Source: Thiomicrospira cyclica
Lineage (GTDB): Bacteria > Pseudomonadota > Gammaproteobacteria > Thiomicrospirales > Thiomicrospiraceae
Direction of reading: 5' to 3'
Length of the DNA: 62,278 nt
NCBI GenBank assembly: GCA_022736205.1
Contig: DZAT01000001.1
Coordinates: 44,752-107,029, forward strand
A program made the translations under genes and the position numbers. Under the pieces are notes generated by a model. That model did no database searches and was not told the origin of the DNA. It saw nothing but the letters and a program-made list of their open reading frames with translations. Positions 10,447-19,845 of this stretch are shown piece after piece; within the stretch, counting starts at the first letter, position 1; each line of letters begins with the position of its first letter.

Positions 10447-10641
10447 TTATTTGGCAAGGAAGAGAAGCAGCAAGCCCAACACCATTACCACTAACCCACC
10501 AACACGCAACGCATCGTTTGGCAGTCGACTCATCGCACTCACCGTTTGCCGCCACTGTGCTGGGAAAGCAAAAAGACCAACACCTTCTAGCACCATCATC
10601 AAGGCAATCGCCATCAGTAAAGTCTGACCGAAATCAGCCAT
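10447..10641 (-). CDS. DUF2065 small membrane protein (YjeT-like)
   Basis: A 64-residue protein with two predicted membrane helices (about 7-25 and 45-62). The arrangement GQTLLMAIALMMVLEGVG, ..FPAQWRQTV, ..LRVGGLVVMVLGLLLL is that of the YjeT/DUF2065 family. Its ATG overlaps the hflC stop (TAATG), so it is translationally coupled to hflC. The family sits downstream of hflC in many gammaproteobacteria; its function is unknown. Confidence 0.85.
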   Translation of the reverse strand: MADFGQTLLMAIALMMVLEGVGLFAFPAQWRQTVSAMSRLPNDALRVGGLVVMVLGLLLLFLAK

Positions 10642-11510
10642 TACTTACCCGATGGTTGACGTAAGAAACGGAGTAAATCTGCATCACTGTCTAAAATTAA
10701 GACATCTCTTTTATCTTTAAATGACTCTTTATAGACAGACAAAGAACGATAAAATGCATAGAACTCAGCATTTTTGCTATGCGAACCTGCATAGAGTTCC
10801 GCTGATTTACCATCACCATCACCACGCAGCTTTTCGGCTTCTTTATAGGCTTCTGCTAATAAAACCGTGCGTTGACGATCGGCATCAGCGCGAATACGCT
10901 CGCCAGCTTCTGCGCCTTGAGAACGAACATCTTTAGCAACACGAATACGTTCAGCTTCCATGCGTCGATAAACTGACTCACTCACATCTTTAGGCAGATC
11001 GATGCGCTTTAAGCGGACGTCTAAAATTTCGATACCAAACTCTTTTGCTTGCTGACTGGCAGCATTAGCAATATCCCCCACAATTTGTGAGCGCTCACCT
11101 GCAATCACTTCTTGCACAGAACGAACGGCAAACTCAGCACGCAAACCATCTTTAATGATTTGTGATAATCGCATATTCGCACGACGAATATCACCGCCCA
11201 TCGAAATGTAAAACTGTTGCACATCAGCAATGCGCCATTTCACAAAGGAATCAACCAGTAGGTTTTTCTTCTCCAACGTTAAATAACGTTCTGGTTCTGC
11301 ATTGAGCGTTTGAATACGACCGTCAAATTTAATAACGTTGTTAATCAAAGGCAGTTTAAAATGCAAACCTGGTTGATAATCAGCATCAACAACCTGACCC
11401 AGTTGCAGTTTTAATGCTTTTTCATATTCATTGACAGTGAATACTGACATAGAAACACCCACAGCCAATACTGCTGCGATAGTGGAGAAGCTACCATTAA
11501 GCATATTCAT
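10641..11510 (-). CDS. hflC: HflC, SPFH-domain regulator of the FtsH protease
   Basis: A 289-residue membrane protein. An N-terminal helix (about 6-25) is followed by the SPFH/band-7 domain (FTVNEYEKALKLQLGQV onward), then a helical coiled-coil stretch (KDVRSQGAEAGERIRADADRQRT), and a short C-terminal tail. With HflK it forms the large periplasmic cage around FtsH and modulates degradation of membrane proteins. Its ATG overlaps the hflK stop as TAATG, and it is itself overlapped by the DUF2065 gene, giving a tightly coupled trio. Confidence 0.94.
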   Translation of the reverse strand: MNMLNGSFSTIAAVLAVGVSMSVFTVNEYEKALKLQLGQVVDADYQPGLHFKLPLINNVIKFDGRIQTLNAEPERYLTLEKKNLLVDSFVKWRIADVQQFYISMGGDIRRANMRLSQIIKDGLRAEFAVRSVQEVIAGERSQIVGDIANAASQQAKEFGIEILDVRLKRIDLPKDVSESVYRRMEAERIRVAKDVRSQGAEAGERIRADADRQRTVLLAEAYKEAEKLRGDGDGKSAELYAGSHSKNAEFYAFYRSLSVYKESFKDKRDVLILDSDADLLRFLRQPSGK

Positions 11511-12730
11511 TAACGCATCTCCCTTGTACGAAGATTATCACGCAGACTTGGTGCTGGCTGAATGCGCGACGTTGCTGTCGCGTTTGAATCGGGTAATGCC
11601 CCATTCATTGATGTCATGGCTGTTGGCGGTGTTGCCTTATCATCATGCATCCACTTATCCAGCGGCAAGTACATCATCTGACCATTATTTTTTGATGAAA
11701 CCATAATCTTGCTGCTGCTACCCAGTACCTGTTCAACGGTATCAAGATACATACGTTGGCGTGTTACTTCTGGTGATTTTTGATACTGCGTCAAGATACT
11801 GTTAAAACGACTGATATCACCTTCCGCACGTGCAATAACCTGATCTCGATACGCCATTGACTCTTCGCTCAAACGGGCAGCTTGACCACGCGCTTTAGGG
11901 ATAATATCGTTAGCATATGCCTGTGCTTCGTTAATGACACGCTGGCGGTCTTCTCGCGCCTTAACCACATCAGCAAAAGCAGCTTGTACTTGTTCTGGTG
12001 GTTGTGCATCTTGCAAGTTAACACTGGTGATTTGAATGCCTGTCTTGTAACTGTCTAATGCAGCCTGCGCAATATCTTTAACACGCTGAACCAGCTGGCT
12101 TCTGCCATCGGTTAACACAAAGTCCATGGTGTTTTTACCCACAACATCACGTAAAGCACTTTCAACCGATTCACGCAAGGCAGTATCAGGATCAACGTTC
12201 ATGAACACATAGTTAACCGTGTTGCGAATGTTGTATTGTACCGCTAGTTTAATATCAACAATATTTTCATCTTGTGTCAACATTAATGACTCACCGTCGA
12301 CATCGCTGCTCGAACCATTTTTAATGGTGCGGTAACCAATTTCAGCATTACGAATTTGCTCGACGTTAACTTTAATGACATCACCGATGGGAGATGGCCA
12401 GTTCCAATGTGGACCTGATCCTGTTTCTTCAGAAAAAGCACCAAAAACAGTTGTCACGCCACGCTCTGCAGGATCAATAATGTAAATACCAAACCCCAAC
12501 CAAACCGCACCTGCAACAGCCGCTAAAGCAGCCAAACCAGCACCCATATTTTCGGGCATCGGTTGTCCTGATTCGTCGTTTTGATTGTTATTCTGTCCCA
12601 TTTTTCCTAAAAAGCCTTCAAGCTGCTTGCGCAATTGTTGCGCTGGGTCTTTTGAAGATGCTTCCTTACGTGGCGGACGCTCACTTCCCCAAGGATCTTG
12701 TCCCGGTTTTCCAGGTTCATTCCAAGCCAT
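11510..12730 (-). CDS. hflK: HflK, SPFH-domain regulator of the FtsH protease
   Basis: A 406-residue partner of HflC. The start MAWNEPGKPGQDPWG is the typical HflK beginning, followed by a Gly/Asn-rich cytoplasmic N-tail, one membrane helix (about 63-85), the SPFH domain (IDPAERGVTTVFGAF) and a coiled-coil. The C-terminus (from about 345) is variable and polar. The ATG at 12730 follows GGGAG by a good spacing; an in-frame start eleven codons upstream lacks family similarity. It lies between hflX and hflC. Confidence 0.94.
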   Translation of the reverse strand: MAWNEPGKPGQDPWGSERPPRKEASSKDPAQQLRKQLEGFLGKMGQNNNQNDESGQPMPENMGAGLAALAAVAGAVWLGFGIYIIDPAERGVTTVFGAFSEETGSGPHWNWPSPIGDVIKVNVEQIRNAEIGYRTIKNGSSSDVDGESLMLTQDENIVDIKLAVQYNIRNTVNYVFMNVDPDTALRESVESALRDVVGKNTMDFVLTDGRSQLVQRVKDIAQAALDSYKTGIQITSVNLQDAQPPEQVQAAFADVVKAREDRQRVINEAQAYANDIIPKARGQAARLSEESMAYRDQVIARAEGDISRFNSILTQYQKSPEVTRQRMYLDTVEQVLGSSSKIMVSSKNNGQMMYLPLDKWMHDDKATPPTAMTSMNGALPDSNATATSRIQPAPSLRDNLRTREMR

Positions 12731-12774
12731 TAAGTTGACTCCCAATATAAAAATATGTGACAAACCCGCAGATT

Positions 12775-14097
12775 TTAGGCGTTGCTGCTCGTAGTTGCAA
12801 GTCGAACTTTATGTTCGATCATTGGATCGTCATAAATATCCTGCCATTGCTGCGGTGATAATGATAGATTTAACCAAGACATACCTGCTTCATCGAAGCT
12901 TTCAGATAGCACTTGCCCTGTTGCATAAATGCGTGCACGCACTTGCCCTTGCTCTGGCTGAATACCGACACGGACAGACACCTGCTCGCCTGCTAACCGC
13001 TCTGCAATTGCACGCACCAATAAATTCATGCCTTCGCCCGTTTTTGCCGACACCCATACATCACGGTGTCCATGATCATCAATAGGAGTCAAATGTGCCT
13101 CAACAGGCGGCATACAAGCATCTGCTTTGTTGTAAACGTGCACAATCGGTACATCACCTGCACCGATCTCTTGTAAAACCGTCAACACATCTGCCACTTT
13201 TTCATCTCGACGCGAGTCACTAGCATCAATAATGTGCAGCAATAACGTCGCGCTAACTGTTTCTTCTAAAGTAGAGCGAAACGAGGCAACTAAATCATGC
13301 GGAATATGACGAATAAAGCCAACCGTGTCTGCTAATGCGCAAGGACCTACACCTGGCAAATGCAAGCGACGGATAGTGGTATCTAACGTTGCAAACAAAC
13401 GATTTTCAGCGTAAACATCAGCACGAGTGAGCAAGTTAAACAACGTCGACTTACCCGCATTGGTGTAACCGACAATAACGACAGTAGGTAATTCATTTTT
13501 CGTACGAGAACGGCGTGACAAATCGCGATGACTACGAACTTTATCAAGACGTCGTTCAAGCATCCAAATGCGATCTTGAACCAAACGACGATCCGTTTCA
13601 AGCTGTGTTTCACCTGGACCGCGTTGCCCAACACCACTGCCTTGACGTTCTAAATGCGTCCACCCACCAACAAGACGCGTTGACATATGTTTGAGCTGAG
13701 CAAGTTCAACTTGGAGTTTGCCTTCAAACGATTGCGCACGTTGCGCAAAAATATCAAGAATGAGACCAACGCGATCAACAACGCGACACTCACAGTCGTT
13801 AGATAGATTTCGCTCTTGCCCAGGCGTTAACGCGTAATTAACAATGATGACATCGGCATTATTGGCTTTAGCAATCGCAGCAATTTCTTCGACCTTACCA
13901 CTACCTAATAGGGTTCTGGCGCGAAAATTACTGGGCTTGGCAACAATTAAAGCGACTTCGCTAACACCTGCAGAATCAACCAATTCACGAAATTCATCAA
14001 GATCTTCAGCATGCTCAGCGTCATGAAGTTCGAGATGCACCAAAACAGCCCGCTCTGCATGGCGCTGCTGTTCGATACGATGGAATATCTCAGCCAA
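12775..14097 (-). CDS. hflX: GTPase HflX, ribosome-splitting factor
   Basis: A 440-residue cytosolic GTPase. The N-terminal HflX domain includes ARTLLGSGKVEEI; the G domain has Walker A VGYTNAGKSTLFN, a DTVGFI switch, and VYNKAD as the G4 motif. HflX binds ribosomes and splits stalled or heat-damaged 70S particles. No ATG, and no GTG close to the expected N-terminus, is available: the frame opens with TTG at 14097 (MAEIFHRIEQQ) without a clear ribosome site, so the exact start is uncertain, but family alignment requires a start close to here. It follows hfq by 35 bases, the standard order. Confidence 0.92.
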   Translation of the reverse strand: MAEIFHRIEQQRHAERAVLVHLELHDAEHAEDLDEFRELVDSAGVSEVALIVAKPSNFRARTLLGSGKVEEIAAIAKANNADVIIVNYALTPGQERNLSNDCECRVVDRVGLILDIFAQRAQSFEGKLQVELAQLKHMSTRLVGGWTHLERQGSGVGQRGPGETQLETDRRLVQDRIWMLERRLDKVRSHRDLSRRSRTKNELPTVVIVGYTNAGKSTLFNLLTRADVYAENRLFATLDTTIRRLHLPGVGPCALADTVGFIRHIPHDLVASFRSTLEETVSATLLLHIIDASDSRRDEKVADVLTVLQEIGAGDVPIVHVYNKADACMPPVEAHLTPIDDHGHRDVWVSAKTGEGMNLLVRAIAERLAGEQVSVRVGIQPEQGQVRARIYATGQVLSESFDEAGMSWLNLSLSPQQWQDIYDDPMIEHKVRLATTSSNA

Positions 14098-14132
14098 AGG
14101 ACTGACGACAATTAAATGAGATAATTTTGAAC

Positions 14133-14393
14133 TTACTCAGCAACGGCTGGCACTTCGCTACCTTCTTCGTCCATACCAAAGTAACCCTTAGGATCACGTG
14201 CTGGCACAATCGTCGAAATAGCGTGCTTGTAAACCATTTGCGATACAGTCGAACGCAACATAACCACAAACTGGTCAAATGAATCAACGCGACCTTGTAA
14301 TTTAACGCCATTTACCAAGTAAATAGAAACAGGAATGCGATCCTTGCGTAAAGCATTCAAATAGGGATCTTGAATGGGCTGGGCTTTTGACAT
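14133..14393 (-). CDS. hfq: RNA chaperone Hfq
   Basis: An 86-residue Sm-like protein that assembles into hexamers and pairs small RNAs with mRNAs. Sm1 ([20 protein letters not shown]) and Sm2 ([13 protein letters not shown]) are intact. The C-terminal tail is short (about 20 residues) and acidic, without the long Asn/Gln-rich tail of E. coli. The start is ATG 14393 behind GGAG. It lies between miaA and hflX as in most gammaproteobacteria. Confidence 0.97.
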   Translation of the reverse strand: MSKAQPIQDPYLNALRKDRIPVSIYLVNGVKLQGRVDSFDQFVVMLRSTVSQMVYKHAISTIVPARDPKGYFGMDEEGSEVPAVAE

Positions 14394-14494
14394 ATTGTTT
14401 TTCTCCGAAAATTATTGGGGTCAAGCCTCTTTAATAGGGCGTTATACGACAAACAGGCATCATAAACCTCTCTGACCGTATCAGTCTACACCAG

Positions 14495-15418
14495 TTATCT
14501 TGTTTTGTCATCGCTTAATAGCGTCATTAATGAGCGCATCTGTTCGCTTAATGGCTGAATGGCATCGATGGTTAAATCAGATGGCATTTTTTTCATCCAC
14601 GTCAGCTGACGCTTAGCCAAACTGCGTGTTGCAGATAGCGCTTGTTCATGCATTTGTGTCGAAGTAATCTCCCCTCGCAAATATTGCCATGCTTGCCGAT
14701 AACCCACGCTACGCATGGAGGGCAACAGCTCATTTAAATTGGGATTCGCCATTAATACGTTAACTTCATCTAGCAACCCTTGCGCAAGCATTAGCTCGAA
14801 TCGCTGCCCCATACGTTGATGCAGCCATTCTTTTGTGGGTGGTACCATGAATACGGTTTTTAATTTAAGTTGCGTTGCGTTGCGTTGTTGATGCTGCTCG
14901 GTCAGGGTTAAACCCGTGATTTCGATGACTTCAAGCGCACGCAGAATACGCTGTGGATCATTGGGATGAATGCGTTTTCCTGCAACAGGATCTAATTGAC
15001 ACAGACGTTGATGCATTGCTACTGGATCTTGTTGCCATTCGCTTTGCAATTTTGCACGGACAGACTCATCAGCAGAGGGCAAATCAGACAAGCCATTCAC
15101 CCAGCTATGTAAATAAAGCATGGTACCGCCGACAACGACAGGTAGTTTACCGCGTGCTTGTATTTGTGAAACGAGTCGTTCTACATCTCGAACAAAATCG
15201 GCAGTCGAATAACTTTCGCCAGGATCAATGATGTCGATCAGATGATGTGGCACTTGGATTCGCTCCGCCAAACTTGGCTTTGCCGTACCAATATCCATAC
15301 CACGATAAACCAGAGCTGAATCCATATTAATGATTTCACATGGAAGTCCTTTAGCAAGTTCTAGTGCTAGGGCTGTTTTACCAACAGCAGTGGGACCTGC
15401 GATAACCAGTGCATCCAT
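14495..15418 (-). CDS. miaA: tRNA dimethylallyltransferase MiaA
   Basis: A 307-residue enzyme that transfers dimethylallyl from DMAPP to A37 of tRNAs reading UNN codons. The P-loop is AGPTAVGKTALA (7-18); further motifs are MDSALVYRGMDIGTAKP and VVGGTMLYLHSWVNGLSDLP. It opens the long minus-strand run. Its substrate DMAPP would be supplied by the divergently transcribed mevalonate operon next door, a suggestive but unproven link. A short TTGCG tandem run occurs inside the gene (about 14867-14887). Confidence 0.95.
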   Translation of the reverse strand: MDALVIAGPTAVGKTALALELAKGLPCEIINMDSALVYRGMDIGTAKPSLAERIQVPHHLIDIIDPGESYSTADFVRDVERLVSQIQARGKLPVVVGGTMLYLHSWVNGLSDLPSADESVRAKLQSEWQQDPVAMHQRLCQLDPVAGKRIHPNDPQRILRALEVIEITGLTLTEQHQQRNATQLKLKTVFMVPPTKEWLHQRMGQRFELMLAQGLLDEVNVLMANPNLNELLPSMRSVGYRQAWQYLRGEITSTQMHEQALSATRSLAKRQLTWMKKMPSDLTIDAIQPLSEQMRSLMTLLSDDKTR

Positions 15419-15582
15419 TTCTACAGCGTTCCTTTTCGATGATTGTTAGTGTTGTATTATTTAACATTACTTTATTTAAATACGTTATGCTCAAAAAACG
15501 TCTAACACTTAAGTGATGCGTGTCAGATCAAACCCGTTCGATCATACACGACTGTGCCTGAATGGCTCATCTGTTAATCGCA

Positions 15583-15591
15583 TGATATAAT
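15583..15591 (+). promoter_or_regulatory. Extended -10 promoter of the mevalonate operon
   Basis: TGATATAAT gives a perfect TATAAT (15586-15591) preceded by TG one base upstream, the extended -10 form, which reduces the need for a -35 box; none is evident at the right spacing. It lies 50 bases before the ATG of the first mevalonate gene, in the 222-base divergent gap with miaA. Confidence 0.6.
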
Positions 15592-15640
15592 CTTATGTCT
15601 TTATTATATGCTAGATGTATTCATTCAACTTAGGAAAACC

Positions 15641-16675
15641 ATGACAGCAGCCTTCGCTTCGATTCCCATGCAAACCATTGGTCCTATTCTGCTCACAGGC
15701 GATACATTAGGCGAGGTGATGGTTCCCTTGGCTACCTACGAAACACCACTGTGGCCATCGGTCAACCGTGGTGCTCGTGTCACTGCTGCGGCTGGTGGTA
15801 TTAGTGTTACTTTGCTCGACGAGCGCATGAGCCGCTCCTTTGCTGTTCAAGCGCCCAGCGCACAAGAAGCACGCAATATCGGCAAGGCGCTATTAGCAGC
15901 ACAAGAAGCTGCAGCAAACGTCGTTGCTAGCACCAGTCGCTTTGCACGTCTTAAAGAACTGCATACCCGTGTTGTGGGCAACCTGCTATATATCCGTCTT
16001 GATATTAACAGTGGCGATGCTTCGGGACATAACATGGTGACACAATCGGCAGAGCGCTTACAAGAATGGGTGTTACAAACTTGGACAGAATTGGAATATG
16101 TCACCATCTCTGCCAATTACTGTACCGACAAAAAGGTATCAGCCGTTAACAGCATCGAAGGACGTGGTAAGTCTGTCGTCGCTGAATGTAACTTGCCCGA
16201 AAAATTGGTGGCTCGCTATCTTAAAACAACACCAAAACGCTTTGTTGAATTACACATTAAGAAAAATTTATTAGGTAGTATTTTGGCGGGCAGTTTAATG
16301 TCTGCTAATGCCCATGCGGCTAATATGTTGCTGGCTTTTTACTTAGCGACAGGACAGGATGCTGCCAATATCGTCGAAGGCTCGCAAGCCATTGACCATG
16401 CCGAGGTCTTAGCTGATGGTAGCTTGTATTTTTCTGTTACCATGCCCAACCTGATTGTGGGGACTGTTGGCAATGGTAAAGGGCTAGACTTTGTGACCGA
16501 CAATCTTGCGCTAATGGGTTGTTCACCCAACGATGATGCTGGCAGTAGCGCGCGTCGCTTAGCGATGATTTGTGCCTCGACTGTATTATGCGGTGAGTTG
16601 TCTTTATTAGCAGCACAAACAAACCCTGGCGAACTCATGCAAGCCCATCGCAAATTCGAGCGTTCTCATACATGA
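15641..16675 (+). CDS. mvaA: Hydroxymethylglutaryl-CoA reductase, class I-like, compact
   Basis: A 344-residue enzyme that reduces HMG-CoA to mevalonate. The four catalytic residues can be placed: Glu in ATYETPLWPS, Lys in NYCTDKKVSA, Asp in YLATGQDAAN, His in MQAHRKFERS. The nucleotide loop SGDASGHNM corresponds to the class I DAMGMN motif, which suggests NADPH use. Family similarity begins almost at residue 1, so the roughly 100-residue helical region that precedes this point in class I enzymes is missing. The start is ATG 15641 behind AGGA; a frame opening at 15608 has no ribosome site. The stop overlaps the next start as ATGA. Confidence 0.9.
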   Translation: MTAAFASIPMQTIGPILLTGDTLGEVMVPLATYETPLWPSVNRGARVTAAAGGISVTLLDERMSRSFAVQAPSAQEARNIGKALLAAQEAAANVVASTSRFARLKELHTRVVGNLLYIRLDINSGDASGHNMVTQSAERLQEWVLQTWTELEYVTISANYCTDKKVSAVNSIEGRGKSVVAECNLPEKLVARYLKTTPKRFVELHIKKNLLGSILAGSLMSANAHAANMLLAFYLATGQDAANIVEGSQAIDHAEVLADGSLYFSVTMPNLIVGTVGNGKGLDFVTDNLALMGCSPNDDAGSSARRLAMICASTVLCGELSLLAAQTNPGELMQAHRKFERSHT

Positions 16676-17706
16676 GTATCGGCCAACGCAAACTTGACCA
16701 CCTACGCTTGGTAATAGACGACCCGCAAGTCAATCGACAAGGTAACCACTTTGATCAGTTTCGTTTGGCGCATTGCGCATTGCCAGAGTGCGACTTAAAA
16801 GACATTGATACCCGCTGCACTTTTTTAGGAAAGGAGCTGCAATTACCACTACTCATTTCATCGATGACGGGCGGAAATCATCCCGATATCATCAAAATTA
16901 ATCGTCATTTAGCCGAAGCCGCCGAGGCCTGCGGCGTTGCCCTCGCTGTTGGCTCGCAACGCATTCAATTCGAGCAACCCGCCGCATTAGACAGTTTTTC
17001 TTTGCGTCAATTAGCACCAACTGTACCACTTATTGCTAATATTGGGGCTGTTCAGCTCAATTATGGCTTGGGGTTAGCACAGGCACAAACTGCGATTGAT
17101 ACCTTAGATGCTGATGGGCTTTATTGTCATCTCAATCCGTTACAAGAAGCGATTCAACCCGAAGGCGATACCAACTTTAGCGGCTTGTGGAATAAGATAG
17201 AAAGTTTAAGCCAACAGATCAATAAGCCATTATTATTAAAAGAAGTTGGCTCTGGATTATCACCTAAACTTATACAGCAGGGAATGACACGCGGTATTTG
17301 TTATTTCGATATTGCGGGACAAGGCGGTACGTCTTGGAGTCGTATTGAACATCATAGAAGCAATGGAAACACCAACGGTATCACCTTTCAAGACTGGGGA
17401 TTACCCACCCCTTGGATATTGCAACAATGCCGCCCTTTTGCTGCGCACACCACGCTGATTGCCAGCGGTGGCTTACGTAATGGCATAGATGTGGTAAAAT
17501 CGCTTGTATTAGGTGCACGTATCGGTGGTATGGCAGCACCCTTTTTGCAACCCGCAATGGAGTCTACACAAGCAGTGATTCAGACCATCGAACAAATTGC
17601 CCAAGAAATTCGCATTGCCATGTTTCTATTAGGTGAAAGCCATCTTGATGCCATTCGACTCAACGATAGCCTAATGATTGACCTTTCTGAAGGAGCCTAC
17701 CGATGA
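16672..17706 (+). CDS. fni: Type 2 isopentenyl-diphosphate delta-isomerase (FMN-dependent)
   Basis: A 344-residue flavoenzyme that interconverts IPP and DMAPP, with FMN and NAD(P)H as cofactors, on a TIM barrel. Visible motifs: ISSMTGGNHPDI near the N-terminus, AVGSQRIQF, IANIGAVQLNYG, CHLNPLQEAIQPEGDTNF (substrate/Mg region), LKEVGSGLS and AGQGGTSWSRIE (FMN phosphate binding). This is the typical partner of mevalonate-pathway operons and is unrelated to the type 1 enzyme of E. coli. ATGA overlaps join it to the genes on both sides. Confidence 0.94.
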   Translation: MSIGQRKLDHLRLVIDDPQVNRQGNHFDQFRLAHCALPECDLKDIDTRCTFLGKELQLPLLISSMTGGNHPDIIKINRHLAEAAEACGVALAVGSQRIQFEQPAALDSFSLRQLAPTVPLIANIGAVQLNYGLGLAQAQTAIDTLDADGLYCHLNPLQEAIQPEGDTNFSGLWNKIESLSQQINKPLLLKEVGSGLSPKLIQQGMTRGICYFDIAGQGGTSWSRIEHHRSNGNTNGITFQDWGLPTPWILQQCRPFAAHTTLIASGGLRNGIDVVKSLVLGARIGGMAAPFLQPAMESTQAVIQTIEQIAQEIRIAMFLLGESHLDAIRLNDSLMIDLSEGAYR

Positions 17707-18887
17707 ATACTGTTGGCATCCAACGCATCAGCTTATACACAGCCCCCTACTACTTAGACATGGATGATTTTGCCGCTGCCCGTGGTGAAGATCCTGAGAA
17801 ATTCCATGTCGGCTTAGGTCAAGATGACATGAGTGTGTTGCCACCTGATGAAGACATCGTTACCCTTGCCGCCAATGCCGCGGATCCTATTTTGCGCGAG
17901 TTTGATCCTAAAAGTATTACAGCGGTACTCTTTGCAACAGAAAGTGGCATCGACCAATCCAAATCTGCTGGTGCTTTCGTTCACGGTCTGCTCGGACTTT
18001 CGAACCGTTGCCGCGTGGTTGAACTCAAACACGCTTGCTACGCTGGCACTGCCGCACTGCAAATGGCTGCCAATATGGTACGGGTTAATGCTAGCGAAAA
18101 GGTATTAGTCATCGCTTCCGATGTCGCCCGTTATGAGCTAGGGTCGCCTGGCGAAGCAACCCAAGGTTGCGGTGCAGTTGCCATGCTGGTCACGAATCAG
18201 GCTGACATTTTGGCGCTCGAAACAGGTACAGGCTATTACACCGAAGATGTGATGGATTTTTGGCGCCCTAACTACCGCGATACGGCTTTAGTCGATGGCA
18301 AATACTCAACGATGGTGTATCTGACGGCCCTCAAACATGCGTGGCAGTCACTCATCGAATCACGCAATCTAAATTACCAAGATTTTGCCCGTTTTTGCTA
18401 CCACCTGCCTTTTGGCAAAATGGCGGTTAAAGCGCATGGTCGCTTAATGAAAATCGCGGGCTTAGAAGCTAACGATGATGAGTTAACTCATGTCATGGGC
18501 GCTTCGTTAATTTATAACCGGACCGTCGGTAATAGTTACAGCGCTTCATTGTATTTTGGACTCACCTCTTTACTCGAAACGGATACGAATAACTTAGCCA
18601 ACCAACGCATTGGGCTATTTAGTTATGGTTCGGGTTGTGTTGGTGAGTTTTTTACAGGCATCGTTGGTAAAGACTATCAAAGCCATCTGTATCAAGCATC
18701 TCATCATCGCCTGTTAGCCAGTCGCGAAAAATTAAGCTTCTCGCGTTACTTGTCGTTTTATAAGCAATTTGGTGAAGTCGAACGTAGTGATAATATTGAA
18801 CTACCCGTTTACACCAAAGGGCGCTTTCGTCTAAGTGCGATTCGTGCGCATAAGCGTCAGTATGCTGACCAGCAGCGCCCCCGCTAA
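17703..18887 (+). CDS. mvaS: Hydroxymethylglutaryl-CoA synthase
   Basis: A 394-residue thiolase-fold enzyme that condenses acetyl-CoA with acetoacetyl-CoA to HMG-CoA. The start VGIQRISLYTAPYYLDMDD is typical of bacterial MvaS. The catalytic Cys lies in LKHACYAGTAALQ, the Glu is in the N-terminal region (FATESGIDQSKSAG), and the His is in CYHLPFGKMAVKAH. It supplies the substrate for the reductase encoded two genes upstream. The stop overlaps the next gene by 26 bases. An acetoacetyl-CoA thiolase gene is not in the operon and must be elsewhere. Confidence 0.95.
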   Translation: MNTVGIQRISLYTAPYYLDMDDFAAARGEDPEKFHVGLGQDDMSVLPPDEDIVTLAANAADPILREFDPKSITAVLFATESGIDQSKSAGAFVHGLLGLSNRCRVVELKHACYAGTAALQMAANMVRVNASEKVLVIASDVARYELGSPGEATQGCGAVAMLVTNQADILALETGTGYYTEDVMDFWRPNYRDTALVDGKYSTMVYLTALKHAWQSLIESRNLNYQDFARFCYHLPFGKMAVKAHGRLMKIAGLEANDDELTHVMGASLIYNRTVGNSYSASLYFGLTSLLETDTNNLANQRIGLFSYGSGCVGEFFTGIVGKDYQSHLYQASHHRLLASREKLSFSRYLSFYKQFGEVERSDNIELPVYTKGRFRLSAIRAHKRQYADQQRPR

Positions 18888-19845
18888 ACTGATTTTAGCA
18901 GGTGAACATGCCGTTATCTATGGCTCACCTGCCATCACAACACGCCTGAACTGGCAGACGTACTGCGACCTCTCGCTCAGTACAAGCAATCGGCTTGGGC
19001 TAACAAATGCAACAGATGTGGGTTGGACTAGCGCAGCACTTGATGCGCATTGGCTAGCACTCAAAGCGCGACATCGCGCATGGCAAACCGATAGGTCAAC
19101 ACCGTTATTAAAACACTTAGCTGATTTACCGTTGGCTGTTTTCGCTTGGTGGCAGCAACATTATGTCTTGCCAACGCTCAACTGTCAGATCCGCAGCGAC
19201 ATTCCGATTGGGCAAGGCTTGGGGTCGTCCGCCAGTTTAATTATTGCACTGTTGCGTGGTTTATCCGCGCTCACAGAAACAGCTCTGAGCCATGAAGACT
19301 ATCAATCGGCTGGCACTGAATTGGAAAACTTGGCACACGGCAAGTCGTCGGGATTAGATGTGGCAGCCATTTTAACGGGTGACAGAACCAGCTGGCAGCA
19401 TAAAAATGCAACAGTTTTACCTTATTTTCCGTTAACAGGTTATCTTATCAACACGGGAAAAGCACAAAGCAACACGGCAGACTGTGTCGGTTATGTGCGT
19501 CAGCATCACCAAGACAATCAAGCATTATGGCAAGACTTTTCTCAAATAACACTGGCGCTTCAAGCTGCACTGATTCGGCATAATAGCGATGAAATCAATC
19601 GCTCAGTAGCACACATACAAACCAACCTATGCAAGATTGGCGTTGTTCCAGCGCGTGTACAAACCTTTACGAAACTAGCGCAGCAAGATTATGGCTGGAA
19701 CGGAAAGCTCTGTGGTGCAGGCAGTATTTCTGGTGATGGCGGTGGTTTTTTCTGGCTGTTAGCCGACAAGGAGCCGAAAAGCCTGTGTGAGCAGTTCGGC
19801 TATGATTATTGGTTATTATCAGAACTGAGTGAAAAAAATAGATGA
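18862..19845 (+). CDS. mvk: Mevalonate kinase (GHMP family)
   Basis: A 327-residue kinase expected to phosphorylate mevalonate at O5. Motif 1 is SAPAKLILAGEHAVIYG; the ATP loop is PIGQGLGSSASLI; ENLAHGKSSGLDVAA matches the mevalonate kinase motif HGxPSGxD with the catalytic Asp; and motif 3 is KLCGAGSISGDGGG. ATG 18862 is preferred; a GTG 27 bases upstream in frame lacks similarity. Its start lies inside the end of mvaS, so translation is coupled. The following GHMP gene overlaps it by 4 bases. Confidence 0.85.
   Translation: MLTSSAPAKLILAGEHAVIYGSPAITTRLNWQTYCDLSLSTSNRLGLTNATDVGWTSAALDAHWLALKARHRAWQTDRSTPLLKHLADLPLAVFAWWQQHYVLPTLNCQIRSDIPIGQGLGSSASLIIALLRGLSALTETALSHEDYQSAGTELENLAHGKSSGLDVAAILTGDRTSWQHKNATVLPYFPLTGYLINTGKAQSNTADCVGYVRQHHQDNQALWQDFSQITLALQAALIRHNSDEINRSVAHIQTNLCKIGVVPARVQTFTKLAQQDYGWNGKLCGAGSISGDGGGFFWLLADKEPKSLCEQFGYDYWLLSELSEKNR

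Noticed and set aside
14090..14311. 73-codon frame overlapping hfq on the same strand
   Set aside because: It is a shifted reading of hfq; Hfq is certain.
14867..14887. TTGCG tandem run inside miaA as a phase-variable repeat
   Set aside because: Only three to four imperfect units, and it encodes an ordinary family-compatible stretch; too short to claim.
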